A DNA stretch of 64,000 bases from Bacteroidia bacterium (GTDB lineage: Bacteria > Bacteroidota > Bacteroidia > Bacteroidales > Azobacteroidaceae), in contig BNXY01000005.1 in the NCBI GenBank assembly GCA_025999935.1, positions 1 through 64,000 on the forward strand. The letters run 5' to 3'. A program made the translations under genes and the position numbers. Under the pieces are notes generated by a model that was given only the letters and a program-made list of their open reading frames with translations, did not search any database and was not told where the DNA came from. Numbering within the stretch: position 1 is the first letter of the stretch; each line of letters begins with the position of its first letter. Positions 6,715 to 15,413 of the stretch are shown in pieces.

Positions 6715-9700
6715 TTACGCAGCGTTTCCATAAAATTCATTGATATATTCTTCTGAAATACACTTGCTTATATTTACGATTGCCGTATAATCCAAATTAG
6801 GATTCAAACGGGAAAATCGGTTATATATTATCTTATTCAGTTCTCCTTTAAAATAACTTTCATTGTTAAGTATGTCATTTTTTCTCAACACAATATCATC
6901 TACATCACGTTTTACTTCAAGCAGAATTTCGTTAATCAACACATCTCCCCTGTCTTTCAACTCTCTTTCTTTCAGTCGCTTGTGAATGCGTGCATATTTT
7001 TTATCGTTGGTGTATTTTTCCTGCAACAAACGATTTCTACGGTTAAGTTCCTGAATCTGTTCATAAATCCGGTTAAGAGAGTCAATGTTCTCATTCATTA
7101 CCTCTTGCGTTATTTCATCGAGGTTTTTCTTGTCGAAAACCTTTCTCAATGCCTCATAAAGGCTGACAAATTCGGGGTCTTTGGGGTCGAAATTGTGTTG
7201 AAATTCTTCGCGGGTAATTCTCAAAATATCTTTGAGTTTTCCGGCAAGCACCAATTCGTCTTCCTTGATTTTTCGGAACATAAAAATAATGTCTTCCATT
7301 GCCACATTGAGCAGATTGGTAGTGTCGGTGGCATTTTCCAATTGTTCCTTTTGGTTGAGCAGCGCCAAATGATTTTCGGTTTCGTTCAACAAGGCATTCA
7401 CTTTTTGAAAGTCGAATTTGACCGCATCCAACAAATCAAAATCTCCCTGTACGCGGATAATATTGTAAAGTTCACGAGCCGACTGCAAAGCATTTTTGAG
7501 TTCAAGAATAATCTTTCGGTCGGAAATTTCGCTAATTTGTTTCGAGAAAATCTCTGCATTGTCGGTGTTGTATTGCCAAAGAATTTCCTTGATGCTGTTG
7601 ATTTCGGCTGCAATTTCTTCCGGCTTTTTAAATAAATTATCGTAATATTGTAAATCATCTCCAAGTTCGTTTTGCAGTTCGTCGAAATAAGCGCGATTGG
7701 TTTTGTCAAATTCCTTGCTAATATCAGCAAAATCGACTACATATCCGTATTTGTGTTTTTTGTATGGACGATTTACGCGCGTGAGCGTTTGCAACAAATT
7801 ATGGTCTTTGATAACCCGTCCGAGATACAGTTTTTTCAATCGGTGTGCATCAAAACCCGTAAGCAACATATTGTAAACAAATAGAATATCAACAGTTCCA
7901 TGTTTGAAATTTGTTGTTTTTGCTTTACGGTCATCTTTAGTTCCCTCATCATGCAGGATTAGAGCAGCAGAAAATGTGTCTGCAAGTTTCATGCTTGTTT
8001 TCGGCTCAGCAGCCAATGAATACTCGTATTGGTCGCCAATCTTGTTAATCTCTTTAATCTTATTAAAGCCTGTGCTGAGCGAAGCCGAAGTATCACGGTT
8101 CAGACAACATTCATACATCATTCTTGCCTGTGCACTACTATCACACACCACCATTGCCCCGATAGTATCATCGCCCAACCGAGTGCGCGATTTCAACAAA
8201 TCTTCAATAATATAATCGAGCATCGGCTCGACAAAATTCTTGTGAGCATATACCTGTTCACGTTTAATGTCGCGTTGCAAGACCTGAATATTTTCGAGTG
8301 TTTTTTTGAGTTTTGCCTTGTAAGTTGTTTCAATTTCTTCACGGATAAGCCGCAACGTGTAACCATCAGCAATAGAAGAATTGTAATAGTATTTGTGAAT
8401 ATAATCGCCGAATATGTCCCGCGATTTCCGGTCGTTTCTAATCAAAGGCGTTCCGGTAAGTCCGATAAAAACAGCCTCTTTGTCGGCATTGAGCAGATTG
8501 GCAAGAAAACTGCCGGTAGGATTGTAACTGCGGTGCACTTCGTCGAGAAAGAAAATGCGCTGCACGTTGAGATTGTAGTTGTTGCTGCGTGTTGCATGCG
8601 AATCATCCTTGAATTTCTGAATATTGACGACTGTCATTTCTGGTTTTCCGCTGTCGTTGTCAAGTACAGCTTGTTGTGCGATACTATCTTTAAATCCCTC
8701 TTTTGATTGCACTTGTTTTACGGTCAGTCCACGATTTTCAAATTCGGAAGTAGCTTGTTCCGCTAAATCAATCCGATCTACCACGAAATAAAATTTCGGA
8801 ACGATATTCTTCTTCTTGTAATAATCAATCAAATAACGCACATTGTAATATGCCAATGCCGTTTTACCGCTGCCTTGTGTGTGCCAAATGATACCTTTTT
8901 TAATGCCGCTTTCCAACGTTCTTTCAATTGCTTTCGTAGCAAAGAATTGCGGATAGCGCATGATGTGCTTTTCCCAGCCTATACTCGTATGCACGTATGC
9001 AATGCCATAGAGCAGGAAATCGCGAAGCCGTGATTTTGAAAACAACGAAGTCAAAACTCGATTGGTAGGCGACGTACCGTTAAGATTTTCAGCAAATTCG
9101 GGCGACGATTTTATCACTACATTATTGGTATCTTTCAAAACAAAATGCACATCATTTTCATTCAAATCATCAAGCGGAAAACCGGCATAATCGTCCTCCT
9201 CTCTGAAAAAGTTGAATTTTGCCTCTTGGTAAGACGAGGCGGCATAATAAGCCCCTTGCAATGGCTCAACAGTATCGTTTCGGTCATATTCCATATTGTT
9301 GGAAAACACCAAAAATTGGCTCATATTGATAAATCTCCGAAATTTAGTATTGCGAAAACGTTTCTTCATTCGTTCTCTTTCGGCTAAAATTCCATCGCGA
9401 TTGTTCGGCTTTTTCACTTCAATAAACGCCAAAGGCATTCCATTGATTAACAACGTAATATCGGGACGAAATTCTTCATTATCTTTTATACAAGATAATT
9501 CTGTAACCACGTGAAAGCTATTGTTTTGAAAATTCTCGAAGTCAATATACTTTATTCGTGGCGTAGGCGAAGTAAGCATTTCATAAAATCGTTTTCCCAA
9601 ATCTTCATTATCCAATGCCATTGAGACATCCATAAAAGCATCATTCAACCCTCTTTCCGTAATATCAGGATTCAGGCGTTTCAAACTTTCGTTGAAAATA

Positions 9701-9834
9701 TCCGTAAAGATATTGGTGGATTTATCCCACACGCTTTGCGAAAGGGACAGATATTGATACCCTAACCTGATGAGGTACAGGATAGCCGGAATTTTCACTC
9801 TGGAGTTTTCATTGAAGGTATTCATATTGCTCAT
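6715..9834 (-). CDS. hsdR: Type I restriction endonuclease subunit HsdR
   Basis: A 1039-residue motor and nuclease subunit that translocates DNA and cuts unmethylated sites. The N-terminal PD-(D/E)xK nuclease is seen in FRPDITLLINGMPLAFIEVK (about residues 122-141). The superfamily 2 motor follows: HTQGSGKT (about 313-320), FLDEVHRS (about 430) and TGTPL. The C-terminal third is helical, for contact with HsdM. Length is normal. It starts 22 bp after the RelA/SpoT gene and ends 38 bp before hsdM. A short element at 8069-8098 encodes RDTSASLSTGF within the motor region. No frameshift seen. Confidence 0.95.
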   Translation of the reverse strand: MSNMNTFNENSRVKIPAILYLIRLGYQYLSLSQSVWDKSTNIFTDIFNESLKRLNPDITERGLNDAFMDVSMALDNEDLGKRFYEMLTSPTPRIKYIDFENFQNNSFHVVTELSCIKDNEEFRPDITLLINGMPLAFIEVKKPNNRDGILAERERMKKRFRNTKFRRFINMSQFLVFSNNMEYDRNDTVEPLQGAYYAASSYQEAKFNFFREEDDYAGFPLDDLNENDVHFVLKDTNNVVIKSSPEFAENLNGTSPTNRVLTSLFSKSRLRDFLLYGIAYVHTSIGWEKHIMRYPQFFATKAIERTLESGIKKGIIWHTQGSGKTALAYYNVRYLIDYYKKKNIVPKFYFVVDRIDLAEQATSEFENRGLTVKQVQSKEGFKDSIAQQAVLDNDSGKPEMTVVNIQKFKDDSHATRSNNYNLNVQRIFFLDEVHRSYNPTGSFLANLLNADKEAVFIGLTGTPLIRNDRKSRDIFGDYIHKYYYNSSIADGYTLRLIREEIETTYKAKLKKTLENIQVLQRDIKREQVYAHKNFVEPMLDYIIEDLLKSRTRLGDDTIGAMVVCDSSAQARMMYECCLNRDTSASLSTGFNKIKEINKIGDQYEYSLAAEPKTSMKLADTFSAALILHDEGTKDDRKAKTTNFKHGTVDILFVYNMLLTGFDAHRLKKLYLGRVIKDHNLLQTLTRVNRPYKKHKYGYVVDFADISKEFDKTNRAYFDELQNELGDDLQYYDNLFKKPEEIAAEINSIKEILWQYNTDNAEIFSKQISEISDRKIILELKNALQSARELYNIIRVQGDFDLLDAVKFDFQKVNALLNETENHLALLNQKEQLENATDTTNLLNVAMEDIIFMFRKIKEDELVLAGKLKDILRITREEFQHNFDPKDPEFVSLYEALRKVFDKKNLDEITQEVMNENIDSLNRIYEQIQELNRRNRLLQEKYTNDKKYARIHKRLKERELKDRGDVLINEILLEVKRDVDDIVLRKNDILNNESYFKGELNKIIYNRFSRLNPNLDYTAIVNISKCISEEYINEFYGNAA
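8069..8098. repeat. Repeat-like imperfect palindrome within hsdR
   Basis: The core TGTGCTGAGCGAAGCCGAAG resembles a dispersed Bacteroidetes repeat of the form TGCTGAGC-GAAG-TCGAAGCA, recalled, not searched. The arms CCTGTG and CACGG are only partly complementary. It is read in frame in hsdR. Confidence 0.5.
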
Positions 9835-9856
9835 TTTAAAATTGAGTATAATGTTT

Positions 9857-10786
9857 TTAAATATCTTCTGTTTTTAAGTACATTTCAAAATCTGATTTAA
9901 TAGTGGCTGGTTGTAACTTCTCAATATCCTCATTTTTGAGTTCTGTATGATTGAGAAGAAATACAATGATATTGTACGAAATAGGTATATGCAATTTTGA
10001 TAATGCAATTTGTTCTAAAAATCCCGCCCGATCAGTTCTAAAAATTCTTTTTGCTAAATCATTGCTATTATTTAAAATAGTACAAATAGTTTCGTCTAAT
10101 GGCTCTTTGCTAAATTTAAGTCTAAACTTTGTCCTTAACATCGCCTCCCAATTGTGCTTTTTATAGTGCTGATAGGATAAATCATCAAACAAGGATTTTA
10201 ATACTTTATCGCTGGTTTCCAAAGTAGCATAAATTCCGTTTAACATTCGTTCTTCTTCTATAAAATCATCCCAATCTGATTGGCACTTATATCTCAAGAC
10301 ATGGTCTATTTCATGCCAACCTTCTGATAATGTTGTTCTAAACTGAATTTCAAAGGTGTTATCTATCAATGCATATACATCGTCTTTTTGAGAAAAAACT
10401 ACTTCTCTTAATGTTATAGAATCTTCGTGGGTCATGCGACAAACGAGATTTTTATGTACAGGTTCAAAAACTTTGAAATTTTTCTTATCAATATGGTCGT
10501 TTGCTTCACTCACTTTCTCGTACTTACGTTCAAAAATATCCCATAGAAGTTTAACATCTTCTATAAAATATGTTGTAATTCTTATACCACAAATATCTTG
10601 TACCTTTTTTCCGTCTTTGCTATACCCCTTTCCCTCTTTTTCTTTCCTCTCAATTTTCCCTTTTAAAGATGCAATGTCCTTGATTCTTGTATGTACTCTA
10701 CAATGAATGCCAATTCTATCTATTTCAGATAAAATTTCTGATTGGATATTTCTAAGAATATTTTTTAATCCTGGATTATTGTTCAT
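9857..10786 (-). CDS. RelA/SpoT-domain nucleotide pyrophosphokinase-like protein
   Basis: A 309-residue protein with a RelA/SpoT synthetase fold in residues 20-170. Conserved points: R34 and K36 in RIKDIASLKGK, D64 in VQDICGIRI, and E147, Q149, R150 in FEIQFRTTLSEGW, followed by HEIDHVLRYK. The usual substrate tyrosine loop (YxSxH) reads FEPVHKN, keeping only the histidine. No HD hydrolase, TGS or ACT domain is present, so this is not the housekeeping Rel. Its start overlaps the NTPase gene by 11 bp. Known relatives make alarmones or pyrophosphorylate tRNA as toxins in phage defence. I infer an effector role for this one. Confidence 0.82.
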   Translation of the reverse strand: MNNNPGLKNILRNIQSEILSEIDRIGIHCRVHTRIKDIASLKGKIERKEKEGKGYSKDGKKVQDICGIRITTYFIEDVKLLWDIFERKYEKVSEANDHIDKKNFKVFEPVHKNLVCRMTHEDSITLREVVFSQKDDVYALIDNTFEIQFRTTLSEGWHEIDHVLRYKCQSDWDDFIEEERMLNGIYATLETSDKVLKSLFDDLSYQHYKKHNWEAMLRTKFRLKFSKEPLDETICTILNNSNDLAKRIFRTDRAGFLEQIALSKLHIPISYNIIVFLLNHTELKNEDIEKLQPATIKSDFEMYLKTEDI

Positions 10787-12920
10787 AACTGTATTTATGA
10801 TTAAAATATGTTATACCTTCTCTTTGAATAAAGCATGTATTTCCATTAATTACAATATATGAATTTTTCTTTAATGAATTTATCGCTTTTTCAATTTCCC
10901 TCATATTTACACCAGATTCTTTTAACGAATCTTTTATTGTTGATAATCGTTTCATAGAATTAACTTTTGAAGCGCTTTTTATGAAATTCTTCAAAAATAA
11001 TTCTTCGGCATCAACTTGAGTTACCTGCTGCTCTTCGTGTTCATACAATTGGCTGCCAAAATCGTTATTTGATTCACAACCTGTAATATACATATTAAAT
11101 TCTTTGTAACATGAATCTACAGTCCATTGACAATCATAAAATTTGCAATTAATAAATCCTGAGCTATTAAAAGTGTGTTTGTCAAATGTACAACTAAAAA
11201 ATTTACAGTTGCTGAATATTGAGTGATTAAATTGGCTATTCTTTATAAATTTTATGTCATTAAACGATATGTCTTCAATAAGAATATCAGAGTAATTTTC
11301 TATAAAATCATTTTTTAAATATAAATCCCGGTAAAATAGAAATTTATCATCGTATGGGAATTTATTATCATTCAATATTGTCCAAAGAGATTCTCGCCTT
11401 TTTTCCGGTTGAACTTTAAATGCAGAAATAGCCAAAAATGCAAATTCTTGAGTTATTATTTTGGTAAAATCTTTAATATGTGTTTGGTATTTTTCTTCAA
11501 TTAAATTTCTACCTATCAAAATGCCTAAAATAAACTCATTTATAAAACCTATATTATCATGCTGTTTTCTGTCTAATAGAGCGTGATTGGATAAAGTATC
11601 TGCTAATTCATCATGTGTTGGTTTTGGTAGTTTTGGATAATATTTTATGTAAGTATCGAAAATACTTCTATTCGAATCTTTTAGAATTTCCTTTATAAAT
11701 GCTTTATTTTCAGATTTTATATCAAATTCTGTCATTATACGGACAAGTTTTTTGAATATACGTAATTGAGTTTCTTCATCAAAATGTAATTCTTGTCGAA
11801 TTTGTTCTCTACTCAACAAAAATTCAAAATACTTATCTACAATATTTTTAGAATTTTGGACAAGTTCTTTTAATTCCTCTAAATCAATATTGCGGATATA
11901 AGAAAGTAAAACAGGATTTGCTACATTACTAATAGGAAATTCACTACTATTTAATATGCCTAATCGCTCTTCGTTTAACCAGTTTTCTATCTTTGGCTCT
12001 GAAATAGAAAAACGAGCCACATTATATTTTTTGTTAGTATGGCGAATCCATTCATAAAAATCTTCACCACTGAAAATGGCAGTCTTTCTTGAAGTTATAA
12101 CTATTTTTGCTTTATTTTCTAGAAGATTTACAATGGTAGATAACATACTCTCAATATCTCTTAATTGAGAAGTATTTGCAGATAAATCTTTTGATAATAA
12201 TTCATCAAAACCATCAATAATAACTGGTATTTTCCCCTGCTTTATTTGGTGTAACACAACATCGGATTTTACAACATTTTGAAACTGTTCATCAATCTCG
12301 TTTTGCAAAATATGTTTGAATATGCGTGCTTCTCTATTTCTTGATAACTCTATATAAAACGGTAAAATTTCAGTGTTGGCTTCTTCCATCTTTTTTATTA
12401 TTTCGTAGGCTGTACAAGTTTTTCCGTATCCAGCAGCAGCTTCAATAATGACAAATAATGGCTCCTCCGTAGTATTTAATAATTCAGAAACATGGTCAAC
12501 AACAGATTTATTATCTATTTCTTTTACAGAAGTTATTATTCCATCCGAATCATGACTCGAATATACATAATCGCTTTTGATATAACAATATTGTGTAGAA
12601 GACGGTAATCCTATCATTTGCTTTTGTATAAAAGCATCATATCGCCTATTCAAAGTTGTTCTAAAGGAGGATAATTGAAAAAAACTTTTAAATAATTCAT
12701 CTTCAATTTCTTCTATACTCGTATAATTTCTTACTAATGTTGAAAAATCAAGTTTTCTATAATCATCTTTTATTTGTTCTATTTTTGTGGAATTTCCATT
12801 GTTAATAATATCAACGCCAAAGTATCGTCCTTGTTTGTATTCATACACAAGGACACCATCAACATTCTTAGTTATATAACCATATCTTTTATAAATTTCA
12901 TCAATATTGCTGTTTTCCAT
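10776..12920 (-). CDS. NACHT-like STAND NTPase with pentapeptide-like repeats
   Basis: A 714-residue P-loop NTPase. Residues 1-150 have no domain I can name. Walker A is AAAGYGKT (161-168), Walker B with the NACHT-style acidic run is IPVIIDGFDEL (231-241), and ITSRKT (275-280) fits the sensor. After a helical region, residues about 570-610 show F/C-rich five-residue periodicity (SNCKFFSCTFDKHTFNSSGF), like pentapeptide repeats. The C-terminal 80 residues look like a winged helix. STAND NTPases of this layout are frequent sensors of phage infection. It overlaps the RelA/SpoT gene, which suggests a sensor-effector pair. Base composition is more AT-rich than the chromosomal genes to the right. 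Confidence 0.85.
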   Translation of the reverse strand: MENSNIDEIYKRYGYITKNVDGVLVYEYKQGRYFGVDIINNGNSTKIEQIKDDYRKLDFSTLVRNYTSIEEIEDELFKSFFQLSSFRTTLNRRYDAFIQKQMIGLPSSTQYCYIKSDYVYSSHDSDGIITSVKEIDNKSVVDHVSELLNTTEEPLFVIIEAAAGYGKTCTAYEIIKKMEEANTEILPFYIELSRNREARIFKHILQNEIDEQFQNVVKSDVVLHQIKQGKIPVIIDGFDELLSKDLSANTSQLRDIESMLSTIVNLLENKAKIVITSRKTAIFSGEDFYEWIRHTNKKYNVARFSISEPKIENWLNEERLGILNSSEFPISNVANPVLLSYIRNIDLEELKELVQNSKNIVDKYFEFLLSREQIRQELHFDEETQLRIFKKLVRIMTEFDIKSENKAFIKEILKDSNRSIFDTYIKYYPKLPKPTHDELADTLSNHALLDRKQHDNIGFINEFILGILIGRNLIEEKYQTHIKDFTKIITQEFAFLAISAFKVQPEKRRESLWTILNDNKFPYDDKFLFYRDLYLKNDFIENYSDILIEDISFNDIKFIKNSQFNHSIFSNCKFFSCTFDKHTFNSSGFINCKFYDCQWTVDSCYKEFNMYITGCESNNDFGSQLYEHEEQQVTQVDAEELFLKNFIKSASKVNSMKRLSTIKDSLKESGVNMREIEKAINSLKKNSYIVINGNTCFIQREGITYFNHKYSYEQ

Positions 12921-12924
12921 AAGT

Positions 12925-13041
12925 TTAATATTTACTTTCTGTATTTAAAAACGCTGTAGAGTCCTTCGAAGATTGTTGTAACACTTCTTTCGAAATAAGT
13001 TGTAGTGTGTATTTTGCAATCATATTATTAGTAGCATTCAT
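12925..13041 (-). CDS. Small ORF between XRE regulator and NTPase
   Basis: A 38-residue frame starting MNATNNMIAKYTLQLISKEV. Its ATG overlaps the stop of the XRE gene (ATGA), and its stop lies 4 bp before the NTPase start. That tight packing argues for translation, at least as a coupling peptide. I recognise no domain and no membrane segment. Confidence 0.5.
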   Translation of the reverse strand: MNATNNMIAKYTLQLISKEVLQQSSKDSTAFLNTESKY

Positions 13042-13325
13042 TTCTTGTTTATATATTCTTTAACAATATCCAAAGCCTCATTCGCAAATTCTTTTTCATC
13101 CACAACAGCAGTAACAACTTGGTCAGCTACCCAAAGTGTAAGCAACTCCGTTGGGTCAGCCTGCAACAAGTCTGCAAGGATAAATACTTGCTTGCGTTTG
13201 GCACGACGGTCGCCACGTTCTATTTTGCTGTACATGGGCGTATCTATCTCCAACGCTGCCGCCAATTGCCTTTGAAGCAACTGTTTTTCTTCTCTTAACT
13301 GTCTTATTCTTTTACCAAATAACAT
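13038..13325 (-). CDS. XRE-family HTH regulator heading the defence operon
   Basis: A 95-residue protein with an XRE helix-turn-helix in residues 4-60 (RQLREEKQLLQRQLAAALEI and MYSKIERGDRRAKRKQVF). Genes like this commonly precede restriction-modification genes and act as controllers. It is the first gene of the leftward series and overlaps the small ORF by ATGA. A promoter box and a short palindrome lie just upstream (13352-13384), so autoregulation is plausible. Confidence 0.88.
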   Translation of the reverse strand: MLFGKRIRQLREEKQLLQRQLAAALEIDTPMYSKIERGDRRAKRKQVFILADLLQADPTELLTLWVADQVVTAVVDEKEFANEALDIVKEYINKK

Positions 13326-13351
13326 ATCGTTCTCTATTTGATTGACTGTTT

Positions 13352-13384
13352 AATTCTTGAATTGTCTTATTTCGGACAAAATTA
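13352..13384 (-). promoter_or_regulatory. Promoter and candidate operator of the defence operon
   Basis: Reading leftward, TAATTTTG (13377-13384) fits the Bacteroidetes -7 box TAnnTTTG. The palindrome AATTCTTGAATT (13352-13363) lies between it and the XRE start at 13325, where a controller would block transcription. A clear -33 TTTG at the usual distance was not found. Confidence 0.6.
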
Positions 13385-13472
13385 CAGAAAATAATTCAAA
13401 CAATCCGCAAATCCTTAAAATAAGTTATCTATGGCAGACAATAGTAAAGGTATAAGTCGCTTATAGTTGAAC

Positions 13473-13883
13473 TCATCTATTCTTTTTCAAGTATTCCGTT
13501 TCCTTTTTCAGTTTCTCCGCTTCTTCCGCCTCCCGCCTTGCTCGTTCCATCCGTTCCACCTGTTCCATAACCAACTGCTCATACTTCTCAACCTGCTTGC
13601 GAATAATCGTCACACTATCCCGATACTGAAACTGTCTGTCAAGCCTAAGAAAACTGTCTTCGCTCGTTTGCCCTTGCATTTTGATATACCAATATTTCAG
13701 GTCGTTATTCCTATATCGGTTAATCGTTTCCCTTTGGTTGCCAATGGCAAATGCCAAACCCAATATCGTTATTAGCATTACAACCATTGAAAGAAAAACC
13801 TTACTCGAACCAATCTCAAGGATATGCCGATGCTCGTGCTTGACGACTGTTGAATCAATCGGTGTCGGTGTTGGCGCAACCAT
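13473..13883 (-). CDS. MobB-like mobilization protein
   Basis: A 136-residue protein with one membrane segment (KVFLSMVVMLITILGLAFAI, about residues 28-48) and a charged coiled-coil C-terminus (KQVEKYEQLVMEQVERMERA). It overlaps the end of the relaxase pseudogene, the usual order in Bacteroides mobilizable elements (mobC, relaxase, then a membrane-anchored accessory protein). The frame is intact although its partners are broken, so it probably has no function now. Confidence 0.6.
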   Translation of the reverse strand: MVAPTPTPIDSTVVKHEHRHILEIGSSKVFLSMVVMLITILGLAFAIGNQRETINRYRNNDLKYWYIKMQGQTSEDSFLRLDRQFQYRDSVTIIRKQVEKYEQLVMEQVERMERARREAEEAEKLKKETEYLKKNR

Positions 13884-14467
13884 TCCGCCTGTTCGGGGTC
13901 AAAATCCGAATCCGATGTCGGGAAATCGAATAAACCACCCAAAAGAGAGCCTGCCGCTTCCAAAGTGGAAGGCTGATTTTGAGAATGTTCGGGATGGAAT
14001 GGATGGATACTCGTTTCTTGTGCCCGATTGTTCTGCTGCAATTGGTAGTCAATCTTGGAATAACTGCACGTGCGGTCAATCTTGGAGCCGTTGAAAGTAA
14101 AATCATCCTTTCCGAATCGTACGCCTTGTATCTTATCGGTACTGCATTGTGCTGAAACTCGGTTGTAATACCGGACTTTTGGAGTTTGGCTGATAGTTCT
14201 TTCCAATTCCTGCATTTCGGAATCGCTGCTTTAATGGCATCGTAAATCTCGTATTTCGTTTTATCCAACCCTCTCAAGCGGTCTCGTTTCACATTCTCTT
14301 TGCCGGATGAAATGTACAAACCGCATTTCTTGGTCAAATCCAAACAGATTTTCGTACTTCGCAATTTCTCGTTCTTGTCCGAAATTCGTTTGCCGTCATT
14401 GTCAATCCGATTTATCACGATATGAATATGCGGATGGTCTCTATCGTTGTACTATCTTCGCCATCAT
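13778..14467 (-). pseudogene. Broken MobA/relaxase gene
   Basis: Remains of a MOB relaxase, which nicks the transfer origin. The start MMAKIVQR (14467) runs into a stop, and about 90 residues are missing before DHPHIHIVINRIDNDG, which carries the HxH metal-binding motif. A second shift near 14140 moves the frame: EFQHNA continues in another phase as TDKIQGVRFGKDDF. The C-terminal part then continues to 13778. With an internal deletion and at least two shifts it cannot make a working relaxase. Confidence 0.75.
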
Positions 14468-14612
14468 TTTTCAATCAGTTTGAGGGTCTTGTCTATTTCC
14501 GGCACCGCATTCATCCATTCGTTGCATACTTCCAAATATCCAATAGCATTGGCTTTTCGGGCAATCTGGTTGATGTTGTTTGCCATGCCCGAAAGTTGCC
14601 GGATATAACCCA
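14464..14612 (-). pseudogene. MobC C-terminal remnant
   Basis: The frame reads QLGYIRQLSGMANNINQIAR and ends LKLIEK before a stop that overlaps the relaxase start. The block around LSGMANNINQIARKAN is the conserved tail of MobC relaxosome accessory proteins. The N-terminal half is missing and the sequence joins a DUF3791 remnant at about 14612. Confidence 0.7.
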
Positions 14613-14836
14613 ACTGTTCTGACGACAATAGGCATAAATATCTCTTACTGCGTACTCTGCACTATCAGTATACAACGCCCACCAACAGTTATTTAGATAG
14701 TCCTAGCCGCCATATTTTTTTAGGTAAAAAAGGCATCTTGCGCATTCATTTTATACGATTCCGCAAAGAACGGTACGATAAAAGCGATGAAGCTGATTTT
14801 ATCGCTCGTCGCTTTGTCTAATATTTTCGTTTCCAT
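14612..14836 (-). pseudogene. DUF3791 gene remnant (first copy)
   Basis: From ATG at 14836 the frame reads METKILDKATSDKISF through FIAFIVPFFAESYKMNAQDA, then hits a stop after FFT. One base shift later it continues KKYGG, stop, DYLNNCWWALYTDSAEYAVR and DIYAYCR. This fits the small DUF3791 family, often part of two-gene toxin-antitoxin-like loci in gut Bacteroidetes. A lost T in a T-run and one nonsense change explain the damage. It has a near-ideal promoter at 14861-14891. Confidence 0.65.
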
Positions 14837-14860
14837 GCTGTTAATTTTTTATTTACAGTG

Positions 14861-14891
14861 CAAAGTTAGCATTTTTATTTTATGTAACAAA
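14861..14891 (-). promoter_or_regulatory. Promoter upstream of the DUF3791 remnant
   Basis: Reading leftward: TTTG (14888-14891), 19 bp, then TAACTTTG (14861-14868). This matches the Bacteroidetes consensus TTTG-N19-TAnnTTTG. The gene it served is broken. Confidence 0.7.
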
Positions 14892-15359
14892 ACACACCCC
14901 ACAAAACCTTGACCGCTTCATCAATGATACTGCTTGAGAAACTGTCCAAGTAGGTATTGGTGGTTGATAAATCGTTATGCCCCAATATCTGAGAGATGAT
15001 TTCCCTCGGAACAATCTTTATCTGAATCGCTTTGACCTTTTTTGCCTCTTTGGTCTTATTGCGTTTGTAAACGATATAATCGCCACCATTGTGCCTGATA
15101 ACATTCTTCTTCTTTAGCAAAGCCATATCAATAAACGAGATGCCATAACAATAATAGGAGAACAGGAACAATCTTCGCGTAAACTCCAATGTTGGGTTTT
15201 CCATGACAGTAGATTTAATACTTTCCATGGAGTCCATCGGCAAATAGCGTTTGGCTGTTTCTTCTTCAAGTGCTGCAACGTTAAAGCCGCCTTTTCCAAA
15301 AGGATAGGTATTTTCGAAAGCCTCTTTGTCTTGTATGGCTTTGTTGAGTACGGCTCTTA
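14875..15359 (-). pseudogene. Integrase remnant 1, cut by the IS element
   Basis: C-terminal part of a Bacteroides-type tyrosine integrase. From the IS edge it is open: LRAVLNKAIQDKEAF, then LEFTRRLFLFSYYCYGISFI (arginine-box region), KKKNVIRHNGGDYIVYKR, and after a jump QILGHNDLSTTNTYLDSF. The HxLRH region between is deleted, and the 5' part is missing at the IS boundary. It is a different integrase from the fragment on the other side of the IS. Confidence 0.75.
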
Positions 15360-15401
15360 GGAATTGTTACGAAATAACTTGACTAATTAAAATATTATTC
15401 G

Positions 15402-15409
15402 TATCTTTG
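15402..15409 (+). promoter_or_regulatory. Transposase promoter box
   Basis: TATCTTTG fits TAnnTTTG, with TTG 20 bp upstream (15379-15381). Only 4 bp separate it from the ATG at 15414, so the transcript would have an extremely short leader or none. Confidence 0.55.
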
Positions 15410-15413
15410 CAGC

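Noticed and set aside
6982..7635. Long + strand frame opposite hsdR
   Set aside because: Antisense of a conserved coding region; composition reflects the complementary strand, no domain.
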